NCBI RefSeq assembly: GCF_014196765.1
Contig: NZ_JACIEE010000004.1
Span: 418,435-482,434, forward strand
DNA from: Mycoplana azooxidifex
GTDB lineage: Bacteria; Pseudomonadota; Alphaproteobacteria; Rhizobiales; Rhizobiaceae
DNA: 64,000 nt
Direction of reading: 5' to 3'
Shown in pieces: positions 24,552 to 37,505 of this stretch (position 1 is the stretch's first letter; each line of letters opens with the position of its first letter). The translations under genes were made by a program, and so were the position numbers. Below the pieces are notes generated by a model. That model made no database searches. It saw only the letters and a list, made by a program, of their open reading frames with translations, and was not told the DNA's origin.

Positions 24552-26027
24552 CCATCCGCCCATGGCTTTCGCCGGCCGCAGCGGCACGGCCGTCCAGATC
24601 GCCTTCCTCGACCGGGAGGCCGAGCGGATCGGCCTGCGCAAGGGGCAGGGGGTCGCAGAAGCGCGCGCCATCTGCCCGTCGCTGGATGTCCTTCCCGCAG
24701 ACCCTGCGGCGGACCGAGCCCTCCTCGAGGCGCTTGCCGACTGGTGCGACCGCTACACCCCGCTCGTGGCCCTGGACGGGGACGACGGGCTCCATCTCGA
24801 CATCACTGGCTGCACCCATCTGCATGGCGGCGAACGGGCGCTGCTCGACGGCGTGCTGTCCTCGCTCTTCACGCTCGGCATCGAGGCCCGCGGGGCGATT
24901 TCATCTTCCGTCGGCCTGTCCTGGGCGACCGCCCATTTCGGCGATGGCGGCGTGATCGATCCCGATGCGGCGCTGGAGACGCTCGCCCCGCTGCCGGTCG
25001 CGGCATTGCGCCTGCCCGAAGACGTGGTCGGCCCGCTCGGCCGCGTCGGGTTGAAGACGGTCGGCGACCTTTTCCCCTTGCCCCGCGCGCCCCTTGCCCG
25101 CCGCTTCGGCCCGCTGCCGCTTCTGCGCCTGGACCAGGCGCTGGGGCTGGAGGACGAGCCGGTCTCGCCGCGCCTGCCGGTGCCGATGCTGTCGGCCGAG
25201 CGCCGGCTTTTCGACACTATCCACTCCGAGGACGACATCCTGGCGCTCACCGCCCACCTCGCCGGCACCCTCAAGGAAGGGCTCGAGCGGCGCGGCGAGG
25301 GTGGTCGCCTGTTCGCGCTGCTGCTCTTTCGGGTCGATGGCCGGGTCTTCCGTATCCATGCGGCGACCTCCACCCCCTTGCGCGATCCCCACCGCATCGC
25401 CCTTGTCTTCCGCGAGCGGCTTGCCGCCGTGCATGACGACCTGGACGCCGGCTACGGCTTCGAGATCGTGCGCCTGTGCGTGCTCAGGAGCGAGGTTTTC
25501 GAAACGGTGCAGGAGGGCTTTTCCGCCGGAGCAGACGGCAACCGCTCGCTTTCGGCCTTCGCCGAGCGGGTCGTGGCCCGCTTCGGCCCGGAAAGCCTGC
25601 TCGCCGTCACCCTGCCCGAAAGCCATGTGCCGGAGCGCGCGGCACACCTTGTCTCCGTCCTGGACCTTTGGGAGGGCGAACGGGACGCCGCGACGGAAAG
25701 GCGGGCCGCATCCACGCCGCCCGGAGATCGTCATCCGGGCGATCGGCCCCTTCGCCTGTTCGCCCCGCCAGAACCGGTCGAGACCGTGGCCGGCGTGCCG
25801 GAAGATGCCCCGAAGACCTTCCGCTGGCGCCGCAGCTTTCACCGGATCACCCGGACGGAAGGGCCGGAGCGGATCGCCGCCGAATGGTGGATCGATGGCG
25901 AGGACCACCCCTCCCGCGACTACTTCCGTGTCGAGGACGATGCCGGCCGCCGCTACTGGCTTTTCCGCGAGGGGATCTACGCGGACGATGCGGCCCTTCC
26001 CCGCTGGTTCATCCACGGTGTCTTCGC

Positions 26028-26031
<4 letters not shown>
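24385..26031 (+). CDS. imuB: ImuB, Y-family DNA polymerase-like protein
   Basis: A 548-residue Y-family polymerase homologue that bridges DnaE2 to the beta clamp. The N-terminal [15 protein letters not shown] motif, [49 protein letters not shown] and the helix-hairpin-helix region [17 protein letters not shown] are typical. As in other ImuB proteins, the acidic catalytic residues of active Y polymerases are not all present: the usual first Asp is replaced in the LCLWFP strand. ATG 24385 is the best start, giving a long overlap with imuA. The stop overlaps the dnaE2 start by 4 bp. Confidence 0.9.
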
Positions 26032-29378
<3,347 letters not shown>

Positions 29379-29557
29379 CGGCCGGGGATTGGACACCAGT
29401 CTTTCACAGGACCCGGCTGCTGGCCGAGCTCTGTCCCCAGGGGTGGAAAAGGCGCCGATGCAACAAAAAGTGATCGTCCACAAGAGAGGGTGCGCCGGAT
29501 TGAAAATGGCGGTACGCGAGCTCGCAACTTTTTGAAAAGGCGAAAGAAATTGTCAGG

Positions 29558-29574
29558 TTTAGAACCAATATAAA
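29558..29574. promoter_or_regulatory. Irr-type iron control element (ICE) upstream of bfd-bfr
   Basis: TTTAGAA-CCA-ATATAAA. The ICE consensus bound by Irr in rhizobia is TTTAGAA-N3-TTCTAAA. The left half matches fully and the right half 5 of 7. It sits about 30 bp upstream of the predicted -35 element. Bacterioferritin genes are known Irr targets in this group. Confidence 0.55.
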
Positions 29575-29605
29575 GAGCGCGGCAGCAAGGCTGACCTGTT
29601 TTATC

Positions 29606-29634
29606 TTGACAGCAAATATCCCCTTTTGCTTAAT
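29606..29634 (+). promoter_or_regulatory. Promoter of bfd-bfr
   Basis: TTGACA (29606-29611), a 17-nt spacer, then CTTAAT (29629-29634). The bfd ATG is 40 bp beyond the -10 element. Confidence 0.55.
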
Positions 29635-29673
29635 CGCAGGAAATCAGGGCATTGCGCATGGTAGGCAGAACGA

Positions 29674-29985
29674 ATGCTGGTTTGCAGCTGTAACTTCATC
29701 AGTGAAAAAGAGATCGTGGACGTCATCAACGAGTTCCTCGACCAGGACCGTTGGCAACTGATCGTGCCTGCGAAAGTCTACCATGCGATGGAGAAACGCG
29801 GGCGCTGCTGCGGCTGTTTCCCCAATGTCGTCGACATCATCATCCGGACGACCGAACGCTATCACGCCGAGCGCCACTCGACGGATGCCGAGATATTTGA
29901 TTTCATGATCCGCCTCAAACAGTTCCATGAAGACAACAGGAGAGCGGACATTGAAAGGCGACAAAAAAGTAATCGAGCAGCTTAA
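29674..29985 (+). CDS. bfd: Bacterioferritin-associated ferredoxin-like (2Fe-2S) protein
   Basis: A 103-residue [2Fe-2S] protein that would reduce bacterioferritin to release stored iron. The Bfd-type cluster ligands are visible: Cys4 and Cys6 in VCSCN, and Cys45 and Cys48 in GRCCGCF, in an N-terminal helical fold ([12 protein letters not shown]). It is longer than E. coli Bfd (64 residues), with a C-terminal extension (residues ~65-103) rich in charged residues. Its last 35 bp overlap bfr in another frame. The upstream ICE motif fits iron-dependent control. Confidence 0.85.
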   Translation: MLVCSCNFISEKEIVDVINEFLDQDRWQLIVPAKVYHAMEKRGRCCGCFPNVVDIIIRTTERYHAERHSTDAEIFDFMIRLKQFHEDNRRADIERRQKSNRAA

Positions 29986-30436
29986 CGAGGCGCTCTTCCT
30001 AGAACTCGGCGCCGTCAATCAATACTGGGTTCACTACCGCCTGCTGGAAGACTGGGGCTACACCCTCCTCGCAAAAAAAGAACGCGCCGAGTCCATCGAG
30101 GAGATGCACCATGCCGACAAGCTGGTCGCGCGCATCATCTTCCTCGAAGGCCATCCCAACCTGCAGACGCTTGCACCGCTGCGGATTGGCCAGAACGTCA
30201 AGGAAGTCCTCGAAGCCGATCTCGCCGGCGAATATGACGCCCGGAAGGCCTACAAGAAATCCCGCGACATCTGTCATGACGCCGGCGACTATGTCTCCAT
30301 GAAGCTCTTCGAAGAACTCCTCGCCGACGAAGAAGGCCATATCGACTTCCTCGAGACACAGCTCGACCTCCTGGACAAGCTCGGCGCCGAGAAATACGGC
30401 CAGCTCAACGCCGCCCCGGCAAACGAGGCGGAATAA
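29951..30436 (+). CDS. bfr: Bacterioferritin
   Basis: Iron-storage heme ferritin, 161 residues. The best start is TTG at 29951, 8 nt after AGGAG. From this start the ferroxidase ligands fall exactly at the E. coli numbering: Glu18, Glu51, His54, Glu94, Glu127 and His130, with the heme ligand Met52. An upstream in-frame ATG at 29927 would add eight residues and break this numbering. It overlaps the end of bfd by 35 bp, so it is co-transcribed with it and possibly coupled. A strong terminator follows. Confidence 0.95.
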   Translation: MKGDKKVIEQLNEALFLELGAVNQYWVHYRLLEDWGYTLLAKKERAESIEEMHHADKLVARIIFLEGHPNLQTLAPLRIGQNVKEVLEADLAGEYDARKAYKKSRDICHDAGDYVSMKLFEELLADEEGHIDFLETQLDLLDKLGAEKYGQLNAAPANEAE

Positions 30437-31251
30437 CGCACGGCTCCCGCCACCGCGCATTCTGGATATCCCCGGCACGCATGCCGGGGATTTTCCGTTC
30501 CTGATCCGGCACGGCCGAAACGGTCTCCTCGGGCCTCGCGGCGCAGATGCGGCAGCGCCCTTCACAGCGCGCTAAGACTGGACGTCGGGTGGTGACTCCG
30601 CAGCCGAAACCTCCCCGTCAGCGGTTCGCTCGTGCCGAACCGAGCATCGCCTGTCGCACAAAGCGCTGTGCGTAGCGGCCCTGTTCGTCTGCGGCCGGCC
30701 CGTTGGGCGAAGCCCCGGAGGCCCGCGCCCGCCAGGCTCCGCTTGACGACACCCGGTCTGACCGGCCCGGCCGCACCCGATCCCAAGACCTGCAAATGAT
30801 TGCCCGTCGCGCCGTTACTGTGAGGCGACGTCCTTCTTCGCGCTCGCCCGTCAAACACGGTATATCGCGCTGGGCCGACCACAATTTCCAGTTGGGCGGC
30901 GTTCGCGCGCCCTCGAGCGCTGCCCCGCAAATCACTGCCCCTCACTGTGTTCTCGTTCGGCGGCTCGACCGCTGCGTGTATCGGCGCGCAACTGTCAGTT
31001 CCCGCAGGAACAGGGGTCGCCGTATTTTTCAACAATATGGCGACGCGATCGGTTGCATCCCGCGCCGAACGCGATGCCGGACCTCGTGTCCGGCGCGGTG
31101 GAGGAACGATCAGGTGCAGTGAAGTGAAAGCAAAATGGCGCGCATCGCGGCGACGTTCGCCCGCGCGCCGCACCTCCACCTCGAACCGGGCCGGCCTCTG
31201 CTGCTTTGCCCGGAAATTTCAATTTCCGTAACCGAACATCAGGAGAGACGG
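30437..31251. other. 800-bp intergenic region before the RTX gene
   Basis: After the bfr terminator no frame shows codon use or motifs that I can support. A 205-codon frame on the minus strand is arginine- and serine-rich and looks like a GC artefact. The RTX promoter must lie here, but no clear -35/-10 pair stands out. Confidence 0.5.
30468..30496 (+). terminator. Intrinsic terminator after bfr
   Basis: ATCCCCGGCA pairs perfectly with TGCCGGGGAT over a 4-nt loop, followed by TTTTCC. Confidence 0.8.
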
Positions 31252-34200
31252 ATGGGTACGATCATGGGCTCGATGGGAGCCGACAATCTGAAAGGCACCG
31301 ACCTCGACGAGGGCGATATGATCATGGCGCTCGCCGGCGCCGATATCGTCGACGGCGGTATGGGCGGCGATACGATCATGGGGGGCGAGGGCGACGACCA
31401 GCTCAACGGATCTTTTCAGGGCGACTACATCATGGGTGATGTCGGCGCTGACACGCTGAATGGCGACAGCGGCGACGACATCCTCATCGGTGGACTTGGC
31501 GCCGACCGCCTGAATGGCGGCTCCGGCAAGGACACGTTGATGGCCGGCGATCTTAGCGAGATCGGCGGCGACATCCTGGACGGCGGCTCCGGCATCGACC
31601 GACTGATCGTCGACTACAGCGACCACACCAGCGGCCTGTCCCTCGTCATCAAGGACTGGATTACGCCGCAGACCCTCCTCGGCAACCTCAGGACGAGCTA
31701 CGTCGAGAGCTACCAGATCACCGGCACCGACTTCGCCGACAACATCACGGGTGGCAACTATTCCGACATGTTCACGGGCGGCGCCGGCAAGGACGTGCTC
31801 AAGGGCGGACGCGGCAGCGACATCCTGAGTGGCGGCGAGGACGACGACACACTCTATGGTGGCTACGGCATCGACATCCTCAATGGCGACGAGGGCAAGG
31901 ATACGCTCTACGGCGAAAAGGGTATCGATATCCTTTCCGGTGACGACGGCGACGACAAGGTCTATGGCGGTGACGACGGCGACATCGTCAGCGGCGGCGA
32001 CGGCAACGATCGGCTCTATGGCGACAACGGCAACGACAGCATCAATGGCGATGCCGGCAACGACACCATCTACGGCGGCATCGGCGACGACACGCTGACG
32101 GGCGGACTCGGCAACGACATTGTCTATGGCAACAGCGGGAACGACACCTACAACTACGCTTTCGGCGACGGCAAGGACACCATCACCGACACCGCCGGCA
32201 GCGACCGCCTCGTCGTTACCAAATTCACCGGCAATTTCACCGCAAAGCTCCCGACGCAGGCAAATACCCTCTCCGGCGGCACGACCTTCAAGGGCATCGA
32301 ACACTATAGCATTTATGCGACGGGTTCCGGCGCCAACGTCATCACCACCGGCAGTGGCGAGGACATTGTCGACGCCGGCGCCGGCAACGACACCATCAAC
32401 GGCGGCAGCGGCAACGATCAGCTTCGGGCCGGCACCGGCAAGGATTCCGTTGTCGCCGGCGACGGCAACGACCGGGTCTACCTGGGCGACGGCGGCGCGG
32501 ACAAGGCGGACGGCGGCGCGCAGTCGGACCGGGTCTATGTCGACCGGAAGTCGCTGACCTCCAGCCAGACCTTCTCCGTCAGCGGTTCGACGGCATCGCT
32601 GACCGACGGTACATCCATGAAGAATTTCGAATATTTCCAGGTCGAGTTCGGTTCCGGGAACGACGTTGTGAAGTCGGTCGGATCCGCGAAGGGCGTCAGC
32701 TTCTTCGGCAATGCCGGCGACGACACGCTGCTGGGCACGGCCTATGGCGATTTGCTGGACGGTGGAGAAGGCAAAGACAAGCTGACCGGCGGCGCCGGCA
32801 ACGACGACATCCGCGATTCGGGCGGCTCCAACACGATCGACGCGGGTACCGGATCGGATAACGTCTGGGTTCGGGATGGAGCGAAGGCGACCGGCCACTA
32901 TAACGTCAAGCTCGGCGATGGTGACGACGAATTCAGGCGCGAGGCCTCGACGGGCAGGTTGACGCTCGATGGCGGCACCGGAACGGATTTCGCCTCGATC
33001 GACTTCAGCAAGTACACGCAAGGCATCACCTACAAGGTTGCACCGTCCGTTACGGTCACGAACGCTCCGGTGACGGTAAAGAATGTCGAGCGCGTCTCGC
33101 TCGTCGGCAGCAGCGACAAGGACGTGTTTACCGGTGGCGGACTGATCGACCATCTGCGAGGTCGCGCCGGGAACGACACACTCACCGGCGGCGGCGGAAA
33201 CGATACGCTCTCCGGTGATTCCGGCCACGACACGCTCTATGGCGGGGACGGCAACGATACCCTCTATGGCGATGGCCCCAACCTGACCGGGGGCAAGGAC
33301 CGCCTCTATGCCGACAAGGGCAATGACGATGTCTATGCCGGCGCCGGCGACACGGCCGACGGCGGCGAGGGCACCGATGACCTGCACCTGCTGATGACCG
33401 AACAGACGAAGGATATCGCCTTCAAGTTCTCGCCCTGGACGGTGAAGGTCGATGCGACGACGACCGTCAAGGGCTTCGAAACGCTGGAATACGACGGCGG
33501 CAAGGCCAAGGACACGGTCTCCGGCGGGGCGTTGGCGGACTGGCTGAAGGGCAACGCCGGCAACGATACCCTGCGCGGCGGTGCCGGGGCGGACAGGCTT
33601 GAGGACGGCTCCGGCAACGACCTGCTGTATGGTGATGCCGACAACGACCGGCTGATCCGCACCGAATTTACCGGCAAGGACGTGTTCGACGGGGGAACCG
33701 GTACCGACACGCTGTCCTTCAGAGAGGGCAGCCGCTCGATCGTGCTCGACCTGCAGAACCAGGCGACCAACAAGGGCTTCGCCCTTGGCCTGACGGTCAA
33801 GAACATCGAGATCGTGCAGGGAAGCTCCAATGACGACGCCATCCGTGGCGACGCCACCGACAATGTGTTCTACGGCAACGGGTCGGACGACATCCTCGAT
33901 GGACGCTCCGGAAACGACAAGCTCATCGGCGGCGCCGGCGACGACTGGCTGACCGGGGGCTCCGGCAAGGACCAGTTCGTCTTCGACAGCGCCGGGCGCG
34001 ACGGCGAAGGCGACGTGATCACCGACTTCACGCGTGGTCAGGACAAGCTCGTCATCTCCAAGTCAGCCTACGGCATTTCGGCGGCCGACAAGACCGTCAC
34101 GCTTGTCGTCGGAGCCGACCCTGTCTCCAGCAGCAGCAAGGGCACCTTCCTATTCGAATCGGACAATGGACGCCTCTGGTTCGATGCCGACGGCAAGGGC

Positions 34201-34278
34201 GCAGATGCCGATCTCGAGCTCGTTGCCACGCTGCAGGGCATCAACAAGATCACTGTCGACGATTTCAGCTTCCTCTGA
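31252..34278 (+). CDS. RTX calcium-binding protein, predicted type I secretion substrate
   Basis: A 1008-residue acidic protein made almost wholly of glycine-aspartate nonapeptide repeats (GGxGxDxLx; for example GGSGNDQLRAG, GGDGNDTLYGD), which fold into calcium-binding beta-rolls once outside the cell. Six ~45-60-residue spacer modules interrupt the repeats. No N-terminal signal peptide is present. The C-terminus has the alphaproteobacterial secretion pattern (GKDQFVFDSAG, VITDFTRGQDKL) and ends in DDFSFL, typical of type I secretion. No protease, lyase or lipase domain is visible. The start is ATG 31252, with AGGAGAG upstream. No transporter genes are adjacent. Possible roles are an adhesin, S-layer or NodO-like protein; none is provable here. 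Confidence 0.85.
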   Translation: MGTIMGSMGADNLKGTDLDEGDMIMALAGADIVDGGMGGDTIMGGEGDDQLNGSFQGDYIMGDVGADTLNGDSGDDILIGGLGADRLNGGSGKDTLMAGDLSEIGGDILDGGSGIDRLIVDYSDHTSGLSLVIKDWITPQTLLGNLRTSYVESYQITGTDFADNITGGNYSDMFTGGAGKDVLKGGRGSDILSGGEDDDTLYGGYGIDILNGDEGKDTLYGEKGIDILSGDDGDDKVYGGDDGDIVSGGDGNDRLYGDNGNDSINGDAGNDTIYGGIGDDTLTGGLGNDIVYGNSGNDTYNYAFGDGKDTITDTAGSDRLVVTKFTGNFTAKLPTQANTLSGGTTFKGIEHYSIYATGSGANVITTGSGEDIVDAGAGNDTINGGSGNDQLRAGTGKDSVVAGDGNDRVYLGDGGADKADGGAQSDRVYVDRKSLTSSQTFSVSGSTASLTDGTSMKNFEYFQVEFGSGNDVVKSVGSAKGVSFFGNAGDDTLLGTAYGDLLDGGEGKDKLTGGAGNDDIRDSGGSNTIDAGTGSDNVWVRDGAKATGHYNVKLGDGDDEFRREASTGRLTLDGGTGTDFASIDFSKYTQGITYKVAPSVTVTNAPVTVKNVERVSLVGSSDKDVFTGGGLIDHLRGRAGNDTLTGGGGNDTLSGDSGHDTLYGGDGNDTLYGDGPNLTGGKDRLYADKGNDDVYAGAGDTADGGEGTDDLHLLMTEQTKDIAFKFSPWTVKVDATTTVKGFETLEYDGGKAKDTVSGGALADWLKGNAGNDTLRGGAGADRLEDGSGNDLLYGDADNDRLIRTEFTGKDVFDGGTGTDTLSFREGSRSIVLDLQNQATNKGFALGLTVKNIEIVQGSSNDDAIRGDATDNVFYGNGSDDILDGRSGNDKLIGGAGDDWLTGGSGKDQFVFDSAGRDGEGDVITDFTRGQDKLVISKSAYGISAADKTVTLVVGADPVSSSSKGTFLFESDNGRLWFDADGKGADADLELVATLQGINKITVDDFSFL

Positions 34279-34300
34279 TCTCGCGCGGGTCAAATGCGAA

Positions 34301-34328
34301 GGAGCCGCCCCGGCATCGGGGCGGCTCC
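34301..34328 (+). terminator. Terminator after the RTX gene
   Basis: GGAGCCGCCCCG pairs perfectly with CGGGGCGGCTCC over GCAT, followed by ATCTTTGT. It may also serve the convergent rppH. Confidence 0.75.
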
Positions 34329-34365
34329 ATCTTTGTGCAGCGTGGCGTTGTCCTGCCTTTGCTCC

Positions 34366-34893
34366 TCAGGGCGCAAGATGCGTGAAGGCGGCGATGACCT
34401 CCTCATAGACCTTGCGCTTGAACGGAACGATCAGCTCCGGCAGCGTGTGCATGGGCTTCCACGCCCAGGCGTCGAATTCCGCCTCATGCCCACCCGGCGG
34501 CGGGTTGATCGCGATCTCGCTTTCGTCTCCCTCGAACCGGAAGGCATACCAGCGCTGGGTCTGGCCCCGGTACTTGCCCTTCAGGCCGATGCCGATCAGA
34601 TGCGCCGGCAGGTCGTAGTTGATCCATCGTCCGGCATCTGCGAGCAGGGACACGGTCTGCATGCCGGTTTCCTCGTAGAGCTCGCGCCTGGCCGCCACCA
34701 GCGGATCCTCGTCGCGGTCGATGCCGCCCTGCGGCATCTGCCAGAGCTGCGGCGAACCGTCATACTCCGAATTGCCAATCGCGATACGCCGCCCCGCCCA
34801 GACCAGCCCGTCGCGGTTCAGCACCATGATGCCGACGCACGGGCGATAGGGAAGGTCGCCTGCCGAAACTGGCTTCTTCTTGTCCTTGCTCAT
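34366..34893 (-). CDS. rppH: RNA pyrophosphohydrolase
   Basis: Nudix hydrolase that removes pyrophosphate from the 5' end of mRNAs and so starts decay. The 175-residue product has the Nudix box [23 protein letters not shown] with the catalytic Glu cluster, preceded by [11 protein letters not shown] and SPQLWQMPQ, as in RppH. The start is ATG 34893 (MSKDKKKPV); a longer frame upstream overlaps the deacetylase gene and lacks similarity. It lies 8 bp after the deacetylase gene and is the last gene of this leftward run. Confidence 0.92.
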   Translation of the reverse strand: MSKDKKKPVSAGDLPYRPCVGIMVLNRDGLVWAGRRIAIGNSEYDGSPQLWQMPQGGIDRDEDPLVAARRELYEETGMQTVSLLADAGRWINYDLPAHLIGIGLKGKYRGQTQRWYAFRFEGDESEIAINPPPGGHEAEFDAWAWKPMHTLPELIVPFKRKVYEEVIAAFTHLAP

Positions 34894-34901
34894 CGTAGAT
34901 C

Positions 34902-36116
34902 CTATTGCTTGGAAGGCTTGTCGGCGAGTGCTGCGACGCCGACGATCTCGATCCCGCGCCGGCTCGCCTCCTGGCTCCAATCGGCGATCGCCGCGACGCT
35001 CTCGTCGAAGGCCGAGGCCACGCCGATCGCGGTTCCGTTGCGGCGCGCGATGCGCTCGAGTTCGTCGAGCTTGCGCAGGATGGCCTCGCGCGACAGCGTC
35101 CCGTCGAGCTGGATGTCGGCGAAGGCATGCGGCATGTCCAGCGCGCCCGCCACCGTTCCCGACAGCGACTGCGCCGATGAACCGTCGTCGAGGAAGAGCA
35201 GCCCGCGATCGGCGATGTCGCGCATCACCGGCTCGACCGCGTCCGCATCGGAAAGAAACCGGCCGCCCATGTAGTTCATGACGCCTGTGTAGTTGGTGAT
35301 CTGGCCCATGGCGCGATGAAGCTCGTCACGGTTCTTTTCGGCGCCCGCATCGGTGCGCAGGGTGTCTGCTCCGGGATCGCCGTCGGCATCGTCAAACGGT
35401 TCCAGCGGAACCTGGAGAAGGATCTCGTGTCCCTCGCGGCGGGCCTCCTGCATCCAGCGGGGCAGGCTGTTTCCGGTGGAGGCGAAGGCCAGCGTGATTT
35501 CGCCGGGCAGGTCGCGGATCGCCCGCTGGGTGCCCGTCTGGCTGAGCCCCAGCCCACCGACGACGATCGCAATGCGCGTGCCGCGTGCGCCGGACCAGGG
35601 GCGGGCATATTGCTCGACCGGGCGCAGCCCGTCTGGGCCGACGATCGGCAGCTTGCCGAACGCGGTGTTCTCGATCAGGTCGTCATTGGGAAAGGCGGCG
35701 GAGCGAGGATCCTGGCCCACCCGGCTGGCGTCGAGAACAAGCGGGCCCGAGCCGTCGCGCGCCTTCGGCGTAAACTTCCGCACGATGCTGCCGTCCGGAT
35801 TGCGGGTTTCCTCGATCTCGGCGCCGGACTGGCCGCTCTCGCGGCGCACGCCCGGCTTGTCCCTGGGATTTCCGCCGGCTGCGCCGCCCTCAGCATTCCC
35901 AGCGGTGGGTCCATCGGCCTGCGCCGTCTGCTGTTCGAGCGGTTGCCGTGTCTTGAAGGGGCCTCGGGGGGCAAGCATGCTCCACAGCGATCCGCCGAGC
36001 ACGGCGACGATGGCACAGGCGGCTGCGAGGCGCGCGGCGCTGACGCGGGACGCGCGTTTGCGGCCGGGCGACACCTTCCGGTTCTGACCGAGGGGTGCGT
36101 TGAGATCGGTTCCCAA
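34902..36116 (-). CDS. Divergent polysaccharide deacetylase family protein
   Basis: A 404-residue protein with one N-terminal transmembrane segment ([17 protein letters not shown], about 31-48), a low-complexity Gly/Ala/Pro linker to ~120, and a divergent deacetylase barrel from about 175 ([74 protein letters not shown]). The family (DUF610/YibQ-like) lacks some of the metal ligands of true deacetylases; here the usual first Asp pair is replaced by GG. It sits next to envC- and ctpA-type genes as in other rhizobia, so a role in peptidoglycan or envelope maintenance is likely. Confidence 0.85.
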   Translation of the reverse strand: MGTDLNAPLGQNRKVSPGRKRASRVSAARLAAACAIVAVLGGSLWSMLAPRGPFKTRQPLEQQTAQADGPTAGNAEGGAAGGNPRDKPGVRRESGQSGAEIEETRNPDGSIVRKFTPKARDGSGPLVLDASRVGQDPRSAAFPNDDLIENTAFGKLPIVGPDGLRPVEQYARPWSGARGTRIAIVVGGLGLSQTGTQRAIRDLPGEITLAFASTGNSLPRWMQEARREGHEILLQVPLEPFDDADGDPGADTLRTDAGAEKNRDELHRAMGQITNYTGVMNYMGGRFLSDADAVEPVMRDIADRGLLFLDDGSSAQSLSGTVAGALDMPHAFADIQLDGTLSREAILRKLDELERIARRNGTAIGVASAFDESVAAIADWSQEASRRGIEIVGVAALADKPSKQ

Positions 36117-36182
36117 GAAACGGCCGCCCTGACCTTGAAGGAGCAGGCCCGGATCGACGCGATATCGACCCGGGCTCCAGCA

Positions 36183-37505
36183 CTAGTTCTTCAGCTCTGC
36201 CTTTTCCGGACTGGCGGGAAAGGAGGGGTCGGTCTTCTGGCCGCGCAGCAGTTCGAGCGCATATTGAAGCTGGAGGTCGTCCTTGGCTTCCGGCGGCACA
36301 TAGGCTGCCGAGCCCGAACCCTCGTCGCTCTCGCTCTGGCCCTTGATATGGCCGCGCAAGCCCGATTCGCCGGCAGTCTCGAGCTTGCCCTGCAGTTCTG
36401 GCGGCAGCGGCTGCTCGACGGCGATGTCGGGCGTGATGCCGGTGCCCTGAATCGACTTGCCGGACGGCGTGTAGTAGAGCGCCGTCGTCAACCGTAGCGC
36501 ACCGGCGTCGCCGAGCGGAATGATCGTCTGCACCGAACCCTTGCCGAATGAGCGCGTACCGACGACCGTCGCACGGCGCAGGTCCTGAAGCGCCCCGGCC
36601 ACGATCTCGGATGCCGATGCGGAACCGCCGTTGACGAGCACGATCACCGGCTTGCCGTCGGTCAGGTCGCCCGGGGAGGCGTTGAACCGGCGGGTCTCGT
36701 CCTCGTTGCGGCCGCGGGTCGAAACCACTTCGCCGCGCTCCAGGAAGGCATCGGAAACATTGATCGCCTGGTCGAGCAGGCCGCCCGGATTGAGGCGCAG
36801 GTCGAGCACGTAGCCCTTCAGCTTGTCGGCCGGAACATCGGCCTTGATCTTCTCGATGCCCGCCTCGAGGTCGTCGAAGGTCTTTTCGGTAAACGAGATG
36901 ACGCGCAGGTAGCCGACGTCGTTCTCGACGCGGAACTTGACGGCCTTCACCGCGATGATGTCGCGCATGATCGTCAGCTCGATCGGCTTGTCGGCGCCCT
37001 TGCGCAGGATCGTCAGCTTGATCGGCGTATTGACCTTGCCGCGCATCTTGTCGACGGCTTCCTCGAGCTTCAGGCCGCGCACGTCGGCGCCATCGATCTT
37101 CGAAATCAGGTCGCCCGCAAGGACGCCCGCGCGTGCCGCCGGCGTATCGTCGATCGGCGTGATGACCTTGACGAGCTCTTCATCCATGGTGACTTCGATG
37201 CCGAGACCGCCGAACTCGCCACGCGTCTGCGTGCGCATTTCCTCGGCGTCCTTGGAGTTCATGTAGGAGGAATGCGGATCCAGCGAGGACAGCATGCCGT
37301 TGATGGCGTTCTCGATCAGCTGGTCTTCCTTCGGCGGCGTCACATATTGCGCGCGGACGCGCTCGAACACGTCACCGAAAATCGACAGCTCGCGATAGGT
37401 CGATGCACCGGCCGCCTCGGCCGGCACAGTCAGCGAATAGACTGCGCTCATGGCCGTGGCACCCATCAGTGCCCCGACGAGAACAAGGGAAGCCCTACGA
37501 ATCAT
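36183..37505 (-). CDS. ctpA: Carboxy-terminal processing peptidase (S41)
   Basis: A periplasmic serine protease of 440 residues. Signal-anchor segment ASLVLVGALMGATAMSAVYSL at 5-25, PDZ domain at about 95-180 (FGGLGIEVTMDEELVKVI, GDLISKIDGADVRGL), then the peptidase core with GYLRVISFTEKT, LDLRLNPGGLLDQAI, catalytic Ser near 297 in NGGSASASEIVAG and Lys near 322 in SFGKGSVQ. The C-terminal tail is low in complexity. CtpA-type proteases process or degrade envelope proteins and murein hydrolases. The start overlaps the EnvC-like gene stop by 11 bp. Confidence 0.93.
   Translation of the reverse strand: MIRRASLVLVGALMGATAMSAVYSLTVPAEAAGASTYRELSIFGDVFERVRAQYVTPPKEDQLIENAINGMLSSLDPHSSYMNSKDAEEMRTQTRGEFGGLGIEVTMDEELVKVITPIDDTPAARAGVLAGDLISKIDGADVRGLKLEEAVDKMRGKVNTPIKLTILRKGADKPIELTIMRDIIAVKAVKFRVENDVGYLRVISFTEKTFDDLEAGIEKIKADVPADKLKGYVLDLRLNPGGLLDQAINVSDAFLERGEVVSTRGRNEDETRRFNASPGDLTDGKPVIVLVNGGSASASEIVAGALQDLRRATVVGTRSFGKGSVQTIIPLGDAGALRLTTALYYTPSGKSIQGTGITPDIAVEQPLPPELQGKLETAGESGLRGHIKGQSESDEGSGSAAYVPPEAKDDLQLQYALELLRGQKTDPSFPASPEKAELKN

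Noticed and set aside
30562-31179. 205-codon frame on the minus strand after bfr
   Set aside because: Arg/Ser/Pro-rich product without motif, no ribosome site, and it lies antisense to other equally long frames. Treated as noncoding.
31219-33387. Long minus-strand frame opposite the RTX gene
   Set aside because: It simply mirrors the glycine/aspartate repeat as Val/Ala-rich repeats. There is no ribosome site and no known family.
31252-34278. Repetitive DNA that could suggest a CRISPR array or minisatellite
   Set aside because: The repeats are in frame, degenerate at third positions and encode the RTX nonapeptide; there are no uniform spacers and no cas genes.
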